Assembly: GCF_017742215.1 (NCBI RefSeq)
Contig: NZ_JAGHKP010000002.1
Location: 902,737-966,736 of the forward strand
Direction of reading: 5' to 3'
DNA: 64,000 nt
Source of the DNA: Chitinophaga chungangae
GTDB lineage: Bacteria; Bacteroidota; Bacteroidia; Chitinophagales; Chitinophagaceae
Part shown: positions 27,982-38,125 of the stretch, piece by piece
How the letters are laid out: every line of letters begins with the position of its first letter
How positions within the stretch are numbered: position 1 is the first letter of the stretch
Made by a program: the position numbers and the translations under genes
Notes under the pieces: generated by a model
What the model was told of the DNA's origin: nothing
The model's database searches: none
What the model saw: the letters and a program-made list of their open reading frames with translations, nothing else

Positions 27982-28080
27982 GCCGCAAAGTTAGGGGGAT
28001 GCCCGCAAATCCCGTGTCATTTTTTGTCTTGCCCCGTTCGTCAGCGGATGAAAACGATTCCCGGACAGGCATCCGCCTAT

Positions 28081-29187
28081 TTATTGAAACGCACTCCAGT
28101 CTTTCCATACCGGCTCGTAACCCTGCCGCCGGAGCATATCCGCCACTTCGCCCGGGCTGCGTTCGTCGCTGATCTCGAACTGTTCCAGCGACTGCGGGTC
28201 TACCGCGTAACCGCCGGGATTGGTTTTGCTGCCCGCGCTCATGGTGGTGACGCCCAGTTGCACGATGTGATCGCGGAAACGGGCGTTTTCGCGGGTAGAC
28301 AGGCTCAGTTCCACTTCTTCGCTGAAAAGGCGGTAAGCGCAGATGAGCTGTACCAGCTCGCGGTCGCTCATGTTCACTTTGGGCGCAAGCCCGCCGGAAA
28401 AAGGGCGGAGGCGCGGGAACGAAATGCTGTAGCGGGTTTGCCAGTATGTTTTTTGCAGGTAACCGAGGTGAAGGGCGGTAAAAAAGCTGTCCGTGCGCCA
28501 GTCTTCCAGCCCTATCAGCACGCCCAGCCCGATCTTGTGAATCCCAGCAGACCCAAGCCTGTCGGGTGTTTCGAGACGGTAATGGAAACGCGATTTTTTT
28601 CCTTTCGGATGATGTTTGCGGTAATCCCCTTCATGGTAAGTTTCCTGGTAAACCAGCACGGAATGCAGCCCCAGCAGGATCAGGCGCTCGTATTCATCAC
28701 GGTCCATGGGCTGCACTTCCATAGACACCTGTGCGAAATGCTGCCTGAACAGCGGGAGCGTTTTGCTGAAATATTCCATGCCCACGGTTTGGTGCGCTTC
28801 GCCCGTAACCAGCAGCACATGCTCGTAGCCCAGCGCCTGCACGGCGTCTATCTCCCGCAGGATCTCCGCGCCGGTAAGCGTTCTCCGCCGCAGCGGGTTA
28901 TCGTAGCTGAAACCGCAATAGGTGCAGATGTTCTGGCATTCGTTGGAAAGGTACACCGGCGCGTACAGCTGCATGGTTTTCCCGAAACGTTGCTGTGTGA
29001 GCTGCCGGCTGATGCGGGCCATCTGTTCGAGGTACGGCGCGGCGGCGGGAGACACGAGCGCCATAAAATCGTCCATCGTGCGGCGGGGCCGGGCGAGGGC
29101 CTGCTCCACGTCGGCGGGCGTTTTTTGGTAAATGGCGGATTGTACGTCGTTCCAGGAGTGCTGGCGGAATATATTTTCGAAAGACAT
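28081..29187 (-). CDS. thiH: 2-iminoacetate synthase
   Basis: A 368-residue radical SAM enzyme. Cys84, Cys88 and Cys91 in CQNICTYCGF ligate the iron-sulfur cluster. FENIFRQHSW at the start, RRRTLTGAEILREIDAVQAL and VLVYQETYHEGDYRKHHPKG are ThiH hallmarks. ThiH cleaves tyrosine to dehydroglycine for thiazole synthesis by ThiG, the oxygen-sensitive alternative to ThiO. The chosen ATG begins the conserved protein; upstream in-frame codons overlap thiG. It is the last recognised thi gene of the operon. Confidence 0.95.
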   Translation of the reverse strand: MSFENIFRQHSWNDVQSAIYQKTPADVEQALARPRRTMDDFMALVSPAAAPYLEQMARISRQLTQQRFGKTMQLYAPVYLSNECQNICTYCGFSYDNPLRRRTLTGAEILREIDAVQALGYEHVLLVTGEAHQTVGMEYFSKTLPLFRQHFAQVSMEVQPMDRDEYERLILLGLHSVLVYQETYHEGDYRKHHPKGKKSRFHYRLETPDRLGSAGIHKIGLGVLIGLEDWRTDSFFTALHLGYLQKTYWQTRYSISFPRLRPFSGGLAPKVNMSDRELVQLICAYRLFSEEVELSLSTRENARFRDHIVQLGVTTMSAGSKTNPGGYAVDPQSLEQFEISDERSPGEVADMLRRQGYEPVWKDWSAFQ

Positions 29188-29245
29188 AAATACGAATGTT
29201 TTGAGCTTTCCGGAATGATTGGGTTTTGAAAAAGCATCCAGGGCG

Positions 29246-30019
29246 TTACTCGTCGAGGAACGCAACCAGCGGACTGCTGGCGTTGGCATGCGCGCTAACG
29301 TTCCCCAGCCCCGCGAGATATGCTTCGCGGCCCGCTTCCACGGCCTGTTTGAAGGCGGCCGCCATTTTTACGGGCTGCCGCGCCACGGCGATGGCGGTAT
29401 TCACCAGCACCGCATCGGCCCCCGCTTCCATGGCCTGCGCGGCGTGCGAAGGCGCGCCGATGCCCGCATCCACGATCACCGGCACCTTGCTTTGCGCGAT
29501 AATGATCTCCAGGAAATCGATCGTGCGAAGACCTTTATTGCTGCCGATCGGCGAGCCCAGCGGCATTACCGCGGCCACGCCCGCTTCTTCCAGGCGTTTG
29601 CACAACACCGGGTCTGCATGGATGTACGGCAGCACGACGAACCCGAGCTTCACCAGTTCCCTGGCCGCTTCCAGCGTTTCTACCGGGTCTGGCAGCAGGT
29701 ATCGCGGGTCGGGATGGATCTCCAGCTTAAGCCAGTCGGTTTCCAGCGCTTCGCGCGCCAGCTGCGCGGCATACACGGCCTCTTTGGCGGTGCGCACGCC
29801 GGAGGTATTGGGCAGCAGGTGAATGTGCGGATGTTGCAGAATGGATATCATCCCGTCGTGTTGCGTATCGGAAGTGTCCACGCGTTTGAGCGCCACGGTC
29901 ACCAGTTCCGAGCCGGAGGCGAGTATGGCTTCTTCCATTACCCGCGGCGATCCGAATTTGCCGGTGCCGGTAAACAGGCGGCTTTGAAAAGTTCTTCCGG
30001 CTATGATGAGTGTGTCCAT
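29246..30019 (-). CDS. thiG: Thiazole synthase
   Basis: A 257-residue TIM-barrel protein. It starts [18 protein letters not shown] and has VTVALKRVD, where the Lys region forms the imine with deoxyxylulose phosphate, plus [20 protein letters not shown] and [20 protein letters not shown]. ThiG joins deoxyxylulose 5-phosphate, dehydroglycine and sulfur from ThiS thiocarboxylate into the thiazole. The gene lies between thiE and thiH, 10 bases after thiE. Confidence 0.96.
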   Translation of the reverse strand: MDTLIIAGRTFQSRLFTGTGKFGSPRVMEEAILASGSELVTVALKRVDTSDTQHDGMISILQHPHIHLLPNTSGVRTAKEAVYAAQLAREALETDWLKLEIHPDPRYLLPDPVETLEAARELVKLGFVVLPYIHADPVLCKRLEEAGVAAVMPLGSPIGSNKGLRTIDFLEIIIAQSKVPVIVDAGIGAPSHAAQAMEAGADAVLVNTAIAVARQPVKMAAAFKQAVEAGREAYLAGLGNVSAHANASSPLVAFLDE

Positions 30020-30029
30020 TGAAAACGAT

Positions 30030-30635
30030 TTAGTTTTTTAATAACTCCATGATTTGCGCCACCATGGCTTTTTTGTCCGGTGCATGGGTGATGAGGCCCG
30101 ATACCGCGATGCCCTGCACGCCGGTGCTCATCAGTGCCGGAATATCTTCCGGCAGGATGCCGCCGATGGCGAGCACGGGCAGTTTCCCGCCGATGCCTTT
30201 CATCAGCTGCCGGAAACCATCAATGCCTAAAATGGGACTGAGCTTTTCTTTGGTGACGGTGAAGCGGAAAGGTCCCGCGCCGATGTAATCCGCTCCGGCA
30301 TCGGCATGCATGAGCGCATCGTTGAGCGTATTGGCGGTGCCGCCCAGCCAGCAGCCGTCGCCCACAATCCGGCGGGCTTCGTGCACGGGCATGTCCTGCA
30401 GGCCCACATGCAGCCCGAAAGCCCCGACCGTTCTGGCGATAACGGGATGATCGTTGATGGACAATTTTGCGCCGTATCGATCGCAGACCTGTTTTGCATC
30501 GAACGCAATGGCGGAAACATCGCCTGATTTTACGCGGAGCTGCACCCAGCGGCAGCCTGCTTCACAGGCTTCGCGGATATTGTCCACATGCGAAGCGCCG
30601 GGCGTTTGTTGGGAAATGTATAAGAGACGTTCCAT
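30030..30635 (-). CDS. thiE: Thiamine phosphate synthase
   Basis: A 201-residue TIM barrel. It has WVQLRVK, the diphosphate-binding [45 protein letters not shown] and [11 protein letters not shown], the ThiE pattern including the ND pair. It couples HMP diphosphate to thiazole phosphate. Unlike the second ThiE-like protein in this operon it keeps the expected active-site motifs, so it is the likely true synthase. Confidence 0.92.
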   Translation of the reverse strand: MERLLYISQQTPGASHVDNIREACEAGCRWVQLRVKSGDVSAIAFDAKQVCDRYGAKLSINDHPVIARTVGAFGLHVGLQDMPVHEARRIVGDGCWLGGTANTLNDALMHADAGADYIGAGPFRFTVTKEKLSPILGIDGFRQLMKGIGGKLPVLAIGGILPEDIPALMSTGVQGIAVSGLITHAPDKKAMVAQIMELLKN

Positions 30636-30770
30636 TTTTTGGTTTGTTTAAAGGGAAATGAATGATTGTTTGTATGTGCGGGTGCCTTGCGATGAACGCG
30701 CCCATCCTGTGGATATTTGGCTTCTGAAACAGTTTGAGCAAATGTTTGTTTTCATTTCATGTTGAAAGAT

Positions 30771-31583
30771 TTATTGCTGCCCTTTCTGCTTTATGGAACA
30801 GGTTAGATGATGGCCGAAATCGGAGCTATTTTGAAGAGCATTCTGCATACCATGCCAACCGAGCAACGACGGACTGCTTTGCAGGTAACGGTACGTGTAA
30901 GCTTTTCCTTCGCGGCAGGCGTCTTCCAACAAAAGGCCTTTTGCCAGTAAAGCCGTAATGGCGGCGGAAAGCACGCAGCCCGAACCATGCTTCGGAAAAA
31001 CGTCATCCGAATGCGGCCCGAAATCGATACGCGCATCTCCGTCGTACAAAATATCCCAGCCTTTGCGGTCCATACGGTGACCGCCTTTCAGCAAAACCGC
31101 ACAATGCCTTGCCAGGTGCTGCGCCGCTTTCTCTCCATGCGGCTCTCCGCTCATAGCGATCACTTCTTCGAAATTCGGCGTCAGCAGGCGGAGGTACGGC
31201 AGCACTGCTTCCCACTGGCGGGAAATGGCTGAATGAAAAACGTACCCGGCGGAAGCTTTCAACACGGGATCGAGAATAAACTGCAGGCCGGGCGCGATCT
31301 TGCGCAGCGCTGGAAACACTTCCGCCAGCACGGCGGGGTGCGACACGATGCCCACTTTGCAATACGCCACGGGGAATTTCTCCAGTAACGGCAATGCCTG
31401 CGCGATGATCTTATCCGCCGTAAGCCATTCCACGCCCAGGAACTCGCTGTCTGTTTGCGCGGTAAGGGCCGTGCATACGCCCAAACCATGCAGCCGGTGC
31501 GCTTCGAAAGTTTTGATATCGGCCAGCAAACCCGCGCCGCCGCTGGGGTCCAGGCCGGCGAGGCTCATTACGTATGTGGACAT
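30771..31583 (-). CDS. thiD: Hydroxymethylpyrimidine/phosphomethylpyrimidine kinase
   Basis: A 270-residue ribokinase-like protein. It begins VMSLAGLDPSGGAGLLADIK with the HMP-binding site, then GLGVCTALTAQTDSEFLGVEW and LTPNFEEVIAM, and ends with the anion-hole motif KHGSGCVLSAAITALLAKG. It phosphorylates HMP and HMP-P for ThiE. The ATG before STYVMSLAG is chosen; further upstream codons lie in a region that looks like decayed tenI sequence. Confidence 0.94.
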   Translation of the reverse strand: MSTYVMSLAGLDPSGGAGLLADIKTFEAHRLHGLGVCTALTAQTDSEFLGVEWLTADKIIAQALPLLEKFPVAYCKVGIVSHPAVLAEVFPALRKIAPGLQFILDPVLKASAGYVFHSAISRQWEAVLPYLRLLTPNFEEVIAMSGEPHGEKAAQHLARHCAVLLKGGHRMDRKGWDILYDGDARIDFGPHSDDVFPKHGSGCVLSAAITALLAKGLLLEDACREGKAYTYRYLQSSPSLLGWHGMQNALQNSSDFGHHLTCSIKQKGQQ

Positions 31584-31671
31584 ATGATTGCGTTGTTCGT
31601 TGATGGTTTTATTTTTATGATTCCACAAGTCAGCATACGCGCATAAGCCCGCAAGACTTGCGCCAGCCATG

Positions 31672-31703
31672 GGGCAGCGCTGCGCATGAAAACTCCATCT
31701 GCC
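31672..31703 (-). repeat. Decayed copy of a tenI-like gene segment
   Basis: This 32-base stretch matches 28 of 32 positions of 31795-31826 inside the neighbouring TenI-like gene, in the same orientation and the same reading frame (QMEFSCAALP against QMGFSGAALL). It follows the gene's stop codon, so it looks like a remnant of a short tandem duplication. Confidence 0.45.
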
Positions 31704-31725
31704 CCAACCGAATCGTTACCGCAGG

Positions 31726-32303
31726 CTATTTCCATAACTCTTTTGCGCGCATAAACACCTCTACCGCCTTCGCCGGCTCCTGCCATACGGCCCCGAGCAG
31801 CGCTGCGCCTGAGAACCCCATCTGCCGCACCTCTTCCGCATTGCAGGGCGTTACGCCGCCGATGCCTACCGCGTTGTACGGCACGCTGTCAAAACTCCGG
31901 CCTTTATAATTCGCTTTGGAAATGCTGTCGAATACAGGGCCAAGCAGCAGGTAATCCCAGTCTGACGGATCAGCCGCTACGCCCGAAATTCCCGGGTGTA
32001 GCGACGTGCTCACGAAAAAGCCGGCAGCCCTGAAAGCGGCCGTTTCCTTCGTGGGAACTATGGCCCGCAGCCTTTCGCTGAGATGCAGCCCTTTGAGGCC
32101 GTAAGGCGCTACCAGCTCGGGATAGCCCGCCAGCATCACACGATGACGGAAACCCGGCGGAATGCTTTGTACCAGCTTTTCATACCCGGCCGCGCTCCAC
32201 CCGGGCTTGCGCAGCAAAAGCGTTTCCAGACCAGCGGAAAACAGGTCGTAATAAATCGATGCTTCCTGTTCAACGGCTTCAGGAGCGGTTACCACCCAGA
32301 TCA

Positions 32304-32304
<1 letters not shown>
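31726..32304 (-). CDS. ThiE/TenI-like protein, possible thiazole tautomerase
   Basis: A 192-residue ThiE-fold protein (IWVVTAPEAVEQEASIYYDL, then LLLRKPGW, GLHLSE, LLLGPVFDSISKANYKGRSF and VGIGGVTPCNAEEV). It lacks the Asn-Asp pair of true thiamine phosphate synthases, reading GYPELVAPYGLKGLHL instead, and a canonical ThiE sits in the same operon. TenI, the thiazole tautomerase of Bacillus, is the closest functional model. Its ATG overlaps the thiC stop by one base (TGATG), implying translational coupling. Confidence 0.75.
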
Positions 32305-34118
<1,814 letters not shown>

Positions 34119-34142
34119 TTACAGTCTTTTAAAATGATGGGA

Positions 34143-34182
34143 AAAAAGAGGGCCCGTTTGCGCGGGAAAACGCGCAAACGCC
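34143..34182 (-). terminator. Terminator-like hairpin between thiS and thiC
   Basis: CGTTTGCGCG and CGCGCAAACG form a perfect ten-pair stem with a six-base loop. On the coding (minus) strand the stem is followed after GGCCCTC by six T. It may attenuate transcription of thiC and the genes beyond. Confidence 0.5.
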
Positions 34183-34259
34183 CGTTCGCATCCCGCCGCT
34201 GAAGTGTGCGACGCAACGGATGCCTGGACCGGGCACTGAAGCCGGGCTCCGAAAAAAGA

Positions 34260-34463
34260 TCAACCGCCCTGTGTGGCCTGGATGATCGTAACCTGGTCTG
34301 CCGGACGCAACGTAACGTCGCTCCAGCGAAGGCGCGGCACTACTTTCTGGTTAACGGCAACGGCAATGCCCTTGCGGGTGGTGAGCTGAATAAACTGTAA
34401 GAGGGCAGCGAGCGTGGTTTCCGGCTGCACCGCATAAAGTTTATTGTTTACAAGCACTTCCAT
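34260..34463 (-). CDS. thiS: Sulfur carrier protein ThiS
   Basis: A 67-residue beta-grasp protein. It starts MEVLVNNKLYAVQPETTLAA and ends TQGG; the terminal Gly-Gly is adenylated and then carries the thiocarboxylate used by ThiG. It is the first gene of the thi operon. The start codon lies in the loop of a long inverted repeat just downstream of the TPP riboswitch, and codons 6 to 11 form one arm of that repeat. The activating enzyme ThiF is not encoded in the window. Confidence 0.93.
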   Translation of the reverse strand: MEVLVNNKLYAVQPETTLAALLQFIQLTTRKGIAVAVNQKVVPRLRWSDVTLRPADQVTIIQATQGG

Positions 34464-34497
34464 GTTTGCAGGAGTTTAGGTGAAACAATAAACTTTA
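34435..34497 (-). promoter_or_regulatory. Inverted repeat bracketing the thiS start codon
   Basis: TAAAGTTTATTGTTT and its exact reverse complement AAACAATAAACTTTA, 15 bases each, are separated by 33 bases that include the thiS ATG. One arm lies in the leader and the other in codons 6-11 of thiS. In the mRNA it could form a hairpin that hides the initiation region, so it may be the expression platform of the riboswitch. The arms are seen; the role is inferred. Confidence 0.6.
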
Positions 34498-34525
34498 AGG
34501 ATGTGATGAGAAGGAGTTCAGTATT

Positions 34526-34609
34526 ACTTTTCCCTACGCCAGTGTGAACTGTATCAGGTACTGAGGGTATCATCTCAGTTCCGGCTTTGGGCCGGAACAC
34601 CCCTAAAGT
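34526..34609 (-). promoter_or_regulatory. TPP riboswitch (Thi box)
   Basis: Read on the minus strand it has P1 ACTTT/AAAGT, GGGGTG, the conserved CTGAGATGATACCC, ACCTGATACAGTTC and TGGCGTAGGGAA. These are the thiamine pyrophosphate-binding core motifs in the right order, with a short GC-rich optional stem (CCGGC/GCCGG) before CTGAGA. It lies upstream of thiS and should repress the thi operon when TPP is abundant. No intrinsic terminator follows directly, which favours translational control. Confidence 0.93.
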
Positions 34610-34663
34610 GGCTACAAAGCTAAGGGGTAAAATTCAAATTCCAAATAGCCGGCCGTTTAGCAT

Positions 34664-34671
34664 TATCTTTG
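34664..34671 (+). promoter_or_regulatory. Possible -7 element for the lipocalin-like lipoprotein gene
   Basis: TATCTTTG matches TAnnTTTG 28 bases before the ATG. No TTG lies at the expected upstream distance. Confidence 0.4.
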
Positions 34672-34698
34672 ATAACAACCTGGAATAAAATCGACCGT

Positions 34699-35181
34699 AT
34701 GAATAAACCTTGGATGCTACTGACCTGCCTGATGGCGATGGCCGCGTGCCAGCAGCCCGAAAAGCAGGCAGCCGTGCAGGATTCCGCCGCCGCGATGCCG
34801 GCGGACAGTGTGGCGGATACCCTTGTGATGGAAGCTGATTCGGTAAAGGTGGCGCCCGATACGGTGCATATCGATTCCACGCTGGCGCCGGGCAGATGGA
34901 TGCAGCCGGTGCCGGGGCTGGACAGTCTTACACAGGGCATTTATCTCCGGAAAAACGGCAAAGCATCTTCCATCAACATGCATACGCTGCTGTACGATAA
35001 ATGGGCTTTAGTAAAGGACACTTTGTTTTTATGGAGCCACTCCGAGGGCGTTGAAAATCCTGTTACAGCTGTCGATACGCTTCTCGTTAAGTCGCTGGAC
35101 GATACATCCATGGTATTATTCCCGCTGAAGGCCGCGCCGGGGTACCTTGAAAAATATACGCGGAAGGGGAAGGGGAAATAG
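34699..35181 (+). CDS. Lipocalin-like lipoprotein
   Basis: A 160-residue protein with a lipobox (LMAMAAC) after a short hydrophobic signal, so probably lipidated. A disordered acidic linker follows, then GRWMQPVPGLDSLTQGIYLR, INMHTLLYDKWALVKDTLFL and a beta-rich end, the pattern of the Bacteroidota lipocalin-3 type small barrels. Function unknown. It is divergent from the thi operon. The first ATG just before NKPWMLL is used; upstream in-frame codons would break the signal. Confidence 0.75.
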   Translation: MNKPWMLLTCLMAMAACQQPEKQAAVQDSAAAMPADSVADTLVMEADSVKVAPDTVHIDSTLAPGRWMQPVPGLDSLTQGIYLRKNGKASSINMHTLLYDKWALVKDTLFLWSHSEGVENPVTAVDTLLVKSLDDTSMVLFPLKAAPGYLEKYTRKGKGK

Positions 35182-35288
35182 GCTCAAAGCAAGTTCCCCG
35201 ATCCGGATTCGGGAGGTTTCTTCATTTTTGGGTACGGTTATTACACCGGCACCCGAAAAGAGGAACTTGTTACGCACTTCTGTGCAGG

Positions 35289-35543
35289 TTACAGGTTGTA
35301 CAGCTGCCAAACGCCGATGCCTGTAGCCACGATGGACAGGAACAGGCCGGCCACGGCCATTTGCAGTTCGTCGATATTCTTACGGGCGATAACCAGGGAC
35401 ACGAGACAAGCTAAAACTCCCGCAGCGCCAAAATAAATGGCTGCTTCGGCAGATTTGCTGATGAATGCAAAGGCGGCAGTGATCACACCGATAAAGATGG
35501 ACGCAAATCCTGCAATCTTAGGCAAACTAGTTGGGTGGTGCAT
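35289..35543 (-). CDS. Small membrane protein of unknown function
   Basis: An 84-residue protein with three hydrophobic segments (IAGFASIFIGVITAAFAFIS, then YFGAAGVLACLVSLVIA and LFLSIVATGIGVWQL) and one cytoplasmic-like basic turn RKNIDE. It has no recognisable catalytic motif. It lies 35 bases beyond the sterol desaturase gene on the same strand, so it may be cotranscribed with it. Confidence 0.65.
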   Translation of the reverse strand: MHHPTSLPKIAGFASIFIGVITAAFAFISKSAEAAIYFGAAGVLACLVSLVIARKNIDELQMAVAGLFLSIVATGIGVWQLYNL

Positions 35544-35578
35544 TGTAATTGTATTATATAGTGATCAAATAAAAATCC

Positions 35579-36412
35579 CTACTGTTGTTGTAAGCCCACC
35601 TGTTTTTTCGGTACAGGTACGTTCTCCCAGGGCGTCTTAAGCAAAGCCCCTATCTGCCGGTATTTTTCATCCTGGTATTCGTTCAGCCCATAACGCAGGC
35701 TGGCGGTATCTTTTACCGTTACGAAAGTGCCGAATAAACGGTCCCAGACAGAAAATATGTTCGCATAATTAGAATCGGTTTCAGGTTGATGACGGCTGTG
35801 ATGCACCTTGTGCATGTCTGGCGACACGATGACCCAGCTCAGCGATTTATCTACCCAATGCGGCAAATGAATATTGGCGTGATTGAACTGGCTCATGAGG
35901 GCGCTGAGGCTTTGATAGAACATCACCATCCAGATGGGCACGCCCATAACCAAAATAGCCGCCAGCAAAGCGCCCACGCGGAACACGGATTCCACGGGGT
36001 GATGGCGCAGCGCCGTGGTAGCGTCTACCGCGATGTCCATATGATGGATCTTATGAAAATGCCACATCCAGGCGATCTTGTGCTGCACCCAATGCACGAG
36101 GTACGCGCCGATAAAGTCCAGCATCAGCAGGGCGAGGGCAGCATGCAGCCAGAGGGGCAGCTGAACGAGGTACAGCAGCCCGAACTGGTCTTTCGCGGTA
36201 AAATCCGACGTTTTTACGACCAGGAAAGCAAAGCCGAGGTTGACGATAGCGGTAGTGAGGGTAAAAAAGAGATTGGCGCCGGCATGGCGGTAGCGGTTGC
36301 CGGAGAAACGCAAACGGGGAATCACTCCTTCGAGTATCCATAAAATTACCAGCCCGGCAACGAGAAAAGCGGTACGGTAATAAGAGGGAATATGTTCGAA
36401 AAATTCGGTCAT
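35579..36412 (-). CDS. Sterol desaturase/fatty acid hydroxylase family protein
   Basis: A 277-residue membrane enzyme with several hydrophobic helices and the di-iron His clusters of the family: LVHWVQHKIAWMWHFHKIHH and HKVHHSRHQPETDSNYAN, giving the HX3H/HX2HH type repeats. Such enzymes hydroxylate or desaturate lipid chains using oxygen. In Bacteroidota the substrate may be a membrane lipid or sphingolipid, but this cannot be decided here. The ATG gives a normal family N terminus. Confidence 0.88.
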   Translation of the reverse strand: MTEFFEHIPSYYRTAFLVAGLVILWILEGVIPRLRFSGNRYRHAGANLFFTLTTAIVNLGFAFLVVKTSDFTAKDQFGLLYLVQLPLWLHAALALLMLDFIGAYLVHWVQHKIAWMWHFHKIHHMDIAVDATTALRHHPVESVFRVGALLAAILVMGVPIWMVMFYQSLSALMSQFNHANIHLPHWVDKSLSWVIVSPDMHKVHHSRHQPETDSNYANIFSVWDRLFGTFVTVKDTASLRYGLNEYQDEKYRQIGALLKTPWENVPVPKKQVGLQQQ

Positions 36413-36722
36413 TGGTTTTCAGGGTTGAGACGTGTAGTCATACCAGTTACGTGAAATTCTGCATTAATCCACTTAGAATTTACGACATTTTGCCCAATAG
36501 TGGCGGATTTCAGGGCAGGAATTTCTCGCGGGGAAATCAAGAAATTCATTCATAGAATGCTTTATATAAGAAGAAAGATTTAATTGTTTGTTAAAATGGG
36601 AGCTTTTAAAACCGATGACTTAATAGTTTAATATATAGTGCAGTTTAATGCCTGGCCGGTTTACGAAATAAAAAAAGGGCAGTTATCAAACGATAACTGC
36701 CCTTGTATTTTTAATGCTCTTT
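36413..36722. other. Intergenic region between sterol desaturase gene and dnaN
   Basis: About 310 AT-rich bases. They hold the promoter region of the sterol desaturase gene and, at the right end, the dnaN terminator. I see no convincing coding frame or RNA gene. Confidence 0.6.
36671..36703 (-). terminator. Intrinsic terminator of dnaN
   Basis: On the minus strand GGGCAGTTATC and GATAACTGCCC form an eleven-pair perfect stem with a four-base loop, followed by seven T. It lies about 20 bases after the dnaN stop. Confidence 0.9.
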
Positions 36723-37841
36723 TTAGTTGTTCATCAGTAGCGGCATTACCAGCATCAGCAGGTCTTCTTCGTCCGTTTTTTCAACGGGGCGGAGAATGCC
36801 GGCTTTGGTGGGGGCGCTGAGGTCGATGGTGATCTCGTCTCCTTCGGCCGCGTGCAGCATTTCGATGAGAAATTTCGCGTTAAAAGCGATCTGCATGTCT
36901 TCGCCGTTGTACTGGCAGCTCATGCGCTCATTGCCTTCGAAGGAAAAGTCCACGTCCTGGGCGGAGAGCTGCAGTTCAGAACCGCTGATGCTCAGGGCCA
37001 CCTGGTTGGTGCTTTTATTGGCGAACACGCCTACGCGTTTCAGTGCGTTCTGGAAGTCGTTTTTCACGAGCGTGAGACGGTACGGGTTTTCTTTCGGGAT
37101 CACGACCTTGTAATCGGGGAAACGTGCATCGATCAGGCGGCAGATCATCTGTGCGTTGTCGTGCGTCACGAAAAAGTGGTTGCGGCTGTAGGCTACCTGC
37201 AGGGGGCTGTCGTTGTCCGGGATGGCGGATTTGAGCAGGTTCAAAGGTTTTTTAGGCACGATGAAGCTGTCTGCCTGGGGGCATTTTACGTCGGTGCGGA
37301 TATATTTTACCAGCCTGTGCGCGTCGGTGGCAACGAAGGTGAGGTTCTCCGGGTTGAGCTCGAAGAACACGCCGGTCATTTGCGGGCGGAGATCGTCGTT
37401 GCTGACAGCGAACAGGGTCTTGTTGATAGCGGTGATCAGTGCGCCGGACGGCATTTCGAATTTGGTCGCGTCTTCGGCGGCGGGCTCTTTCGGGAAGTTT
37501 TCGGGATTTTCGCCCATTACTTTATACTTACCGTTGTCTGAAGTGATCTCCACGGCGAAAGAGTTAAGGTCGATGTTGAAGGTGAGCGGCTGCTCGGGCA
37601 GGTTCTTCAGCGAATCCATGAGGATCTTTGCGGGAATGCAGATGCGGCCGCTTTCTTTGGCTTCCACCTCCAGCTTTACCTTCATAACGGTTTCCAGGTC
37701 GGTAGCCACAACGGTCAGTTCATTCTTTTCGATCATGAAGAGAAAATCTTCGAGAATGGGCAATACCGTGTTGGAGTTGATGACGCCGCTGATCTGTTGC
37801 AATTGTTTTAATAAAGTAGAGGAAGAAACGATAAACTTCAT
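36723..37841 (-). CDS. dnaN: DNA polymerase III sliding clamp, beta subunit
   Basis: A 372-residue clamp protein. The start KFIVSSSTLLKQLQQISGVI is the standard bacterial DnaN opening, and the body has LTFVATDAHRLV, FIVPKKPLNLLKSA, VALSISGSELQLSA and a C-terminal LLMLVMPLLMNN. Length matches the family. The protein forms a ring around DNA and tethers polymerase III. The frame is open for 91 more codons upstream, but that extension is noncoding in character. Neither dnaA nor recF is adjacent, so no origin is marked here. Confidence 0.97.
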   Translation of the reverse strand: MKFIVSSSTLLKQLQQISGVINSNTVLPILEDFLFMIEKNELTVVATDLETVMKVKLEVEAKESGRICIPAKILMDSLKNLPEQPLTFNIDLNSFAVEITSDNGKYKVMGENPENFPKEPAAEDATKFEMPSGALITAINKTLFAVSNDDLRPQMTGVFFELNPENLTFVATDAHRLVKYIRTDVKCPQADSFIVPKKPLNLLKSAIPDNDSPLQVAYSRNHFFVTHDNAQMICRLIDARFPDYKVVIPKENPYRLTLVKNDFQNALKRVGVFANKSTNQVALSISGSELQLSAQDVDFSFEGNERMSCQYNGEDMQIAFNAKFLIEMLHAAEGDEITIDLSAPTKAGILRPVEKTDEEDLLMLVMPLLMNN

Positions 37842-37862
37842 AAGGTTACTTAATAATTGTTG

Positions 37863-37870
37863 CAAATGTA
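37863..37870 (-). promoter_or_regulatory. Possible -7 element for dnaN
   Basis: TACATTTG on the minus strand is an exact TAnnTTTG match about 20 bases upstream of the dnaN ATG. A TTG partner at -33 is not evident. Confidence 0.45.
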
Positions 37871-38074
37871 AGGTTAAAGATATAAAGTTTTGCGATTGAT
37901 CGCGGACGGCTTTTCCACATCGGGAACAGCAGGGGCAAGCATTAGCGGAAAATTTAATTCTTGCTAAATATGCAGTAAAAAGGCCCGTTTTTGAATGAAA
38001 CGACAGTTTTTTACCAAAATGTTGAAAATATTGGAAACCATTGCCCGTTTCTTTTAAATTATTGATAAATCGGT

Positions 38075-38082
38075 TAGTTTTG
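38075..38082 (+). promoter_or_regulatory. Possible -7 element for the aminotransferase gene
   Basis: TAGTTTTG matches TAnnTTTG 43 bases before the ATG of the aminotransferase gene. Nineteen bases upstream there is TTT rather than TTG. Confidence 0.4.
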
Positions 38083-38125
38083 CGGGCGCAAAAACAATCA
38101 TTCATTAAAAACAAAAACAGGGGTT

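Noticed and set aside
27406..29229. Long plus-strand frame across the MFS and thiH genes
   Set aside because: Antisense shadow of two clear genes; no family motifs.
37842..38114. N-terminal extension of dnaN by 91 codons
   Set aside because: The sequence is AT-rich with promoter-like elements and the family starts at the ATG used.
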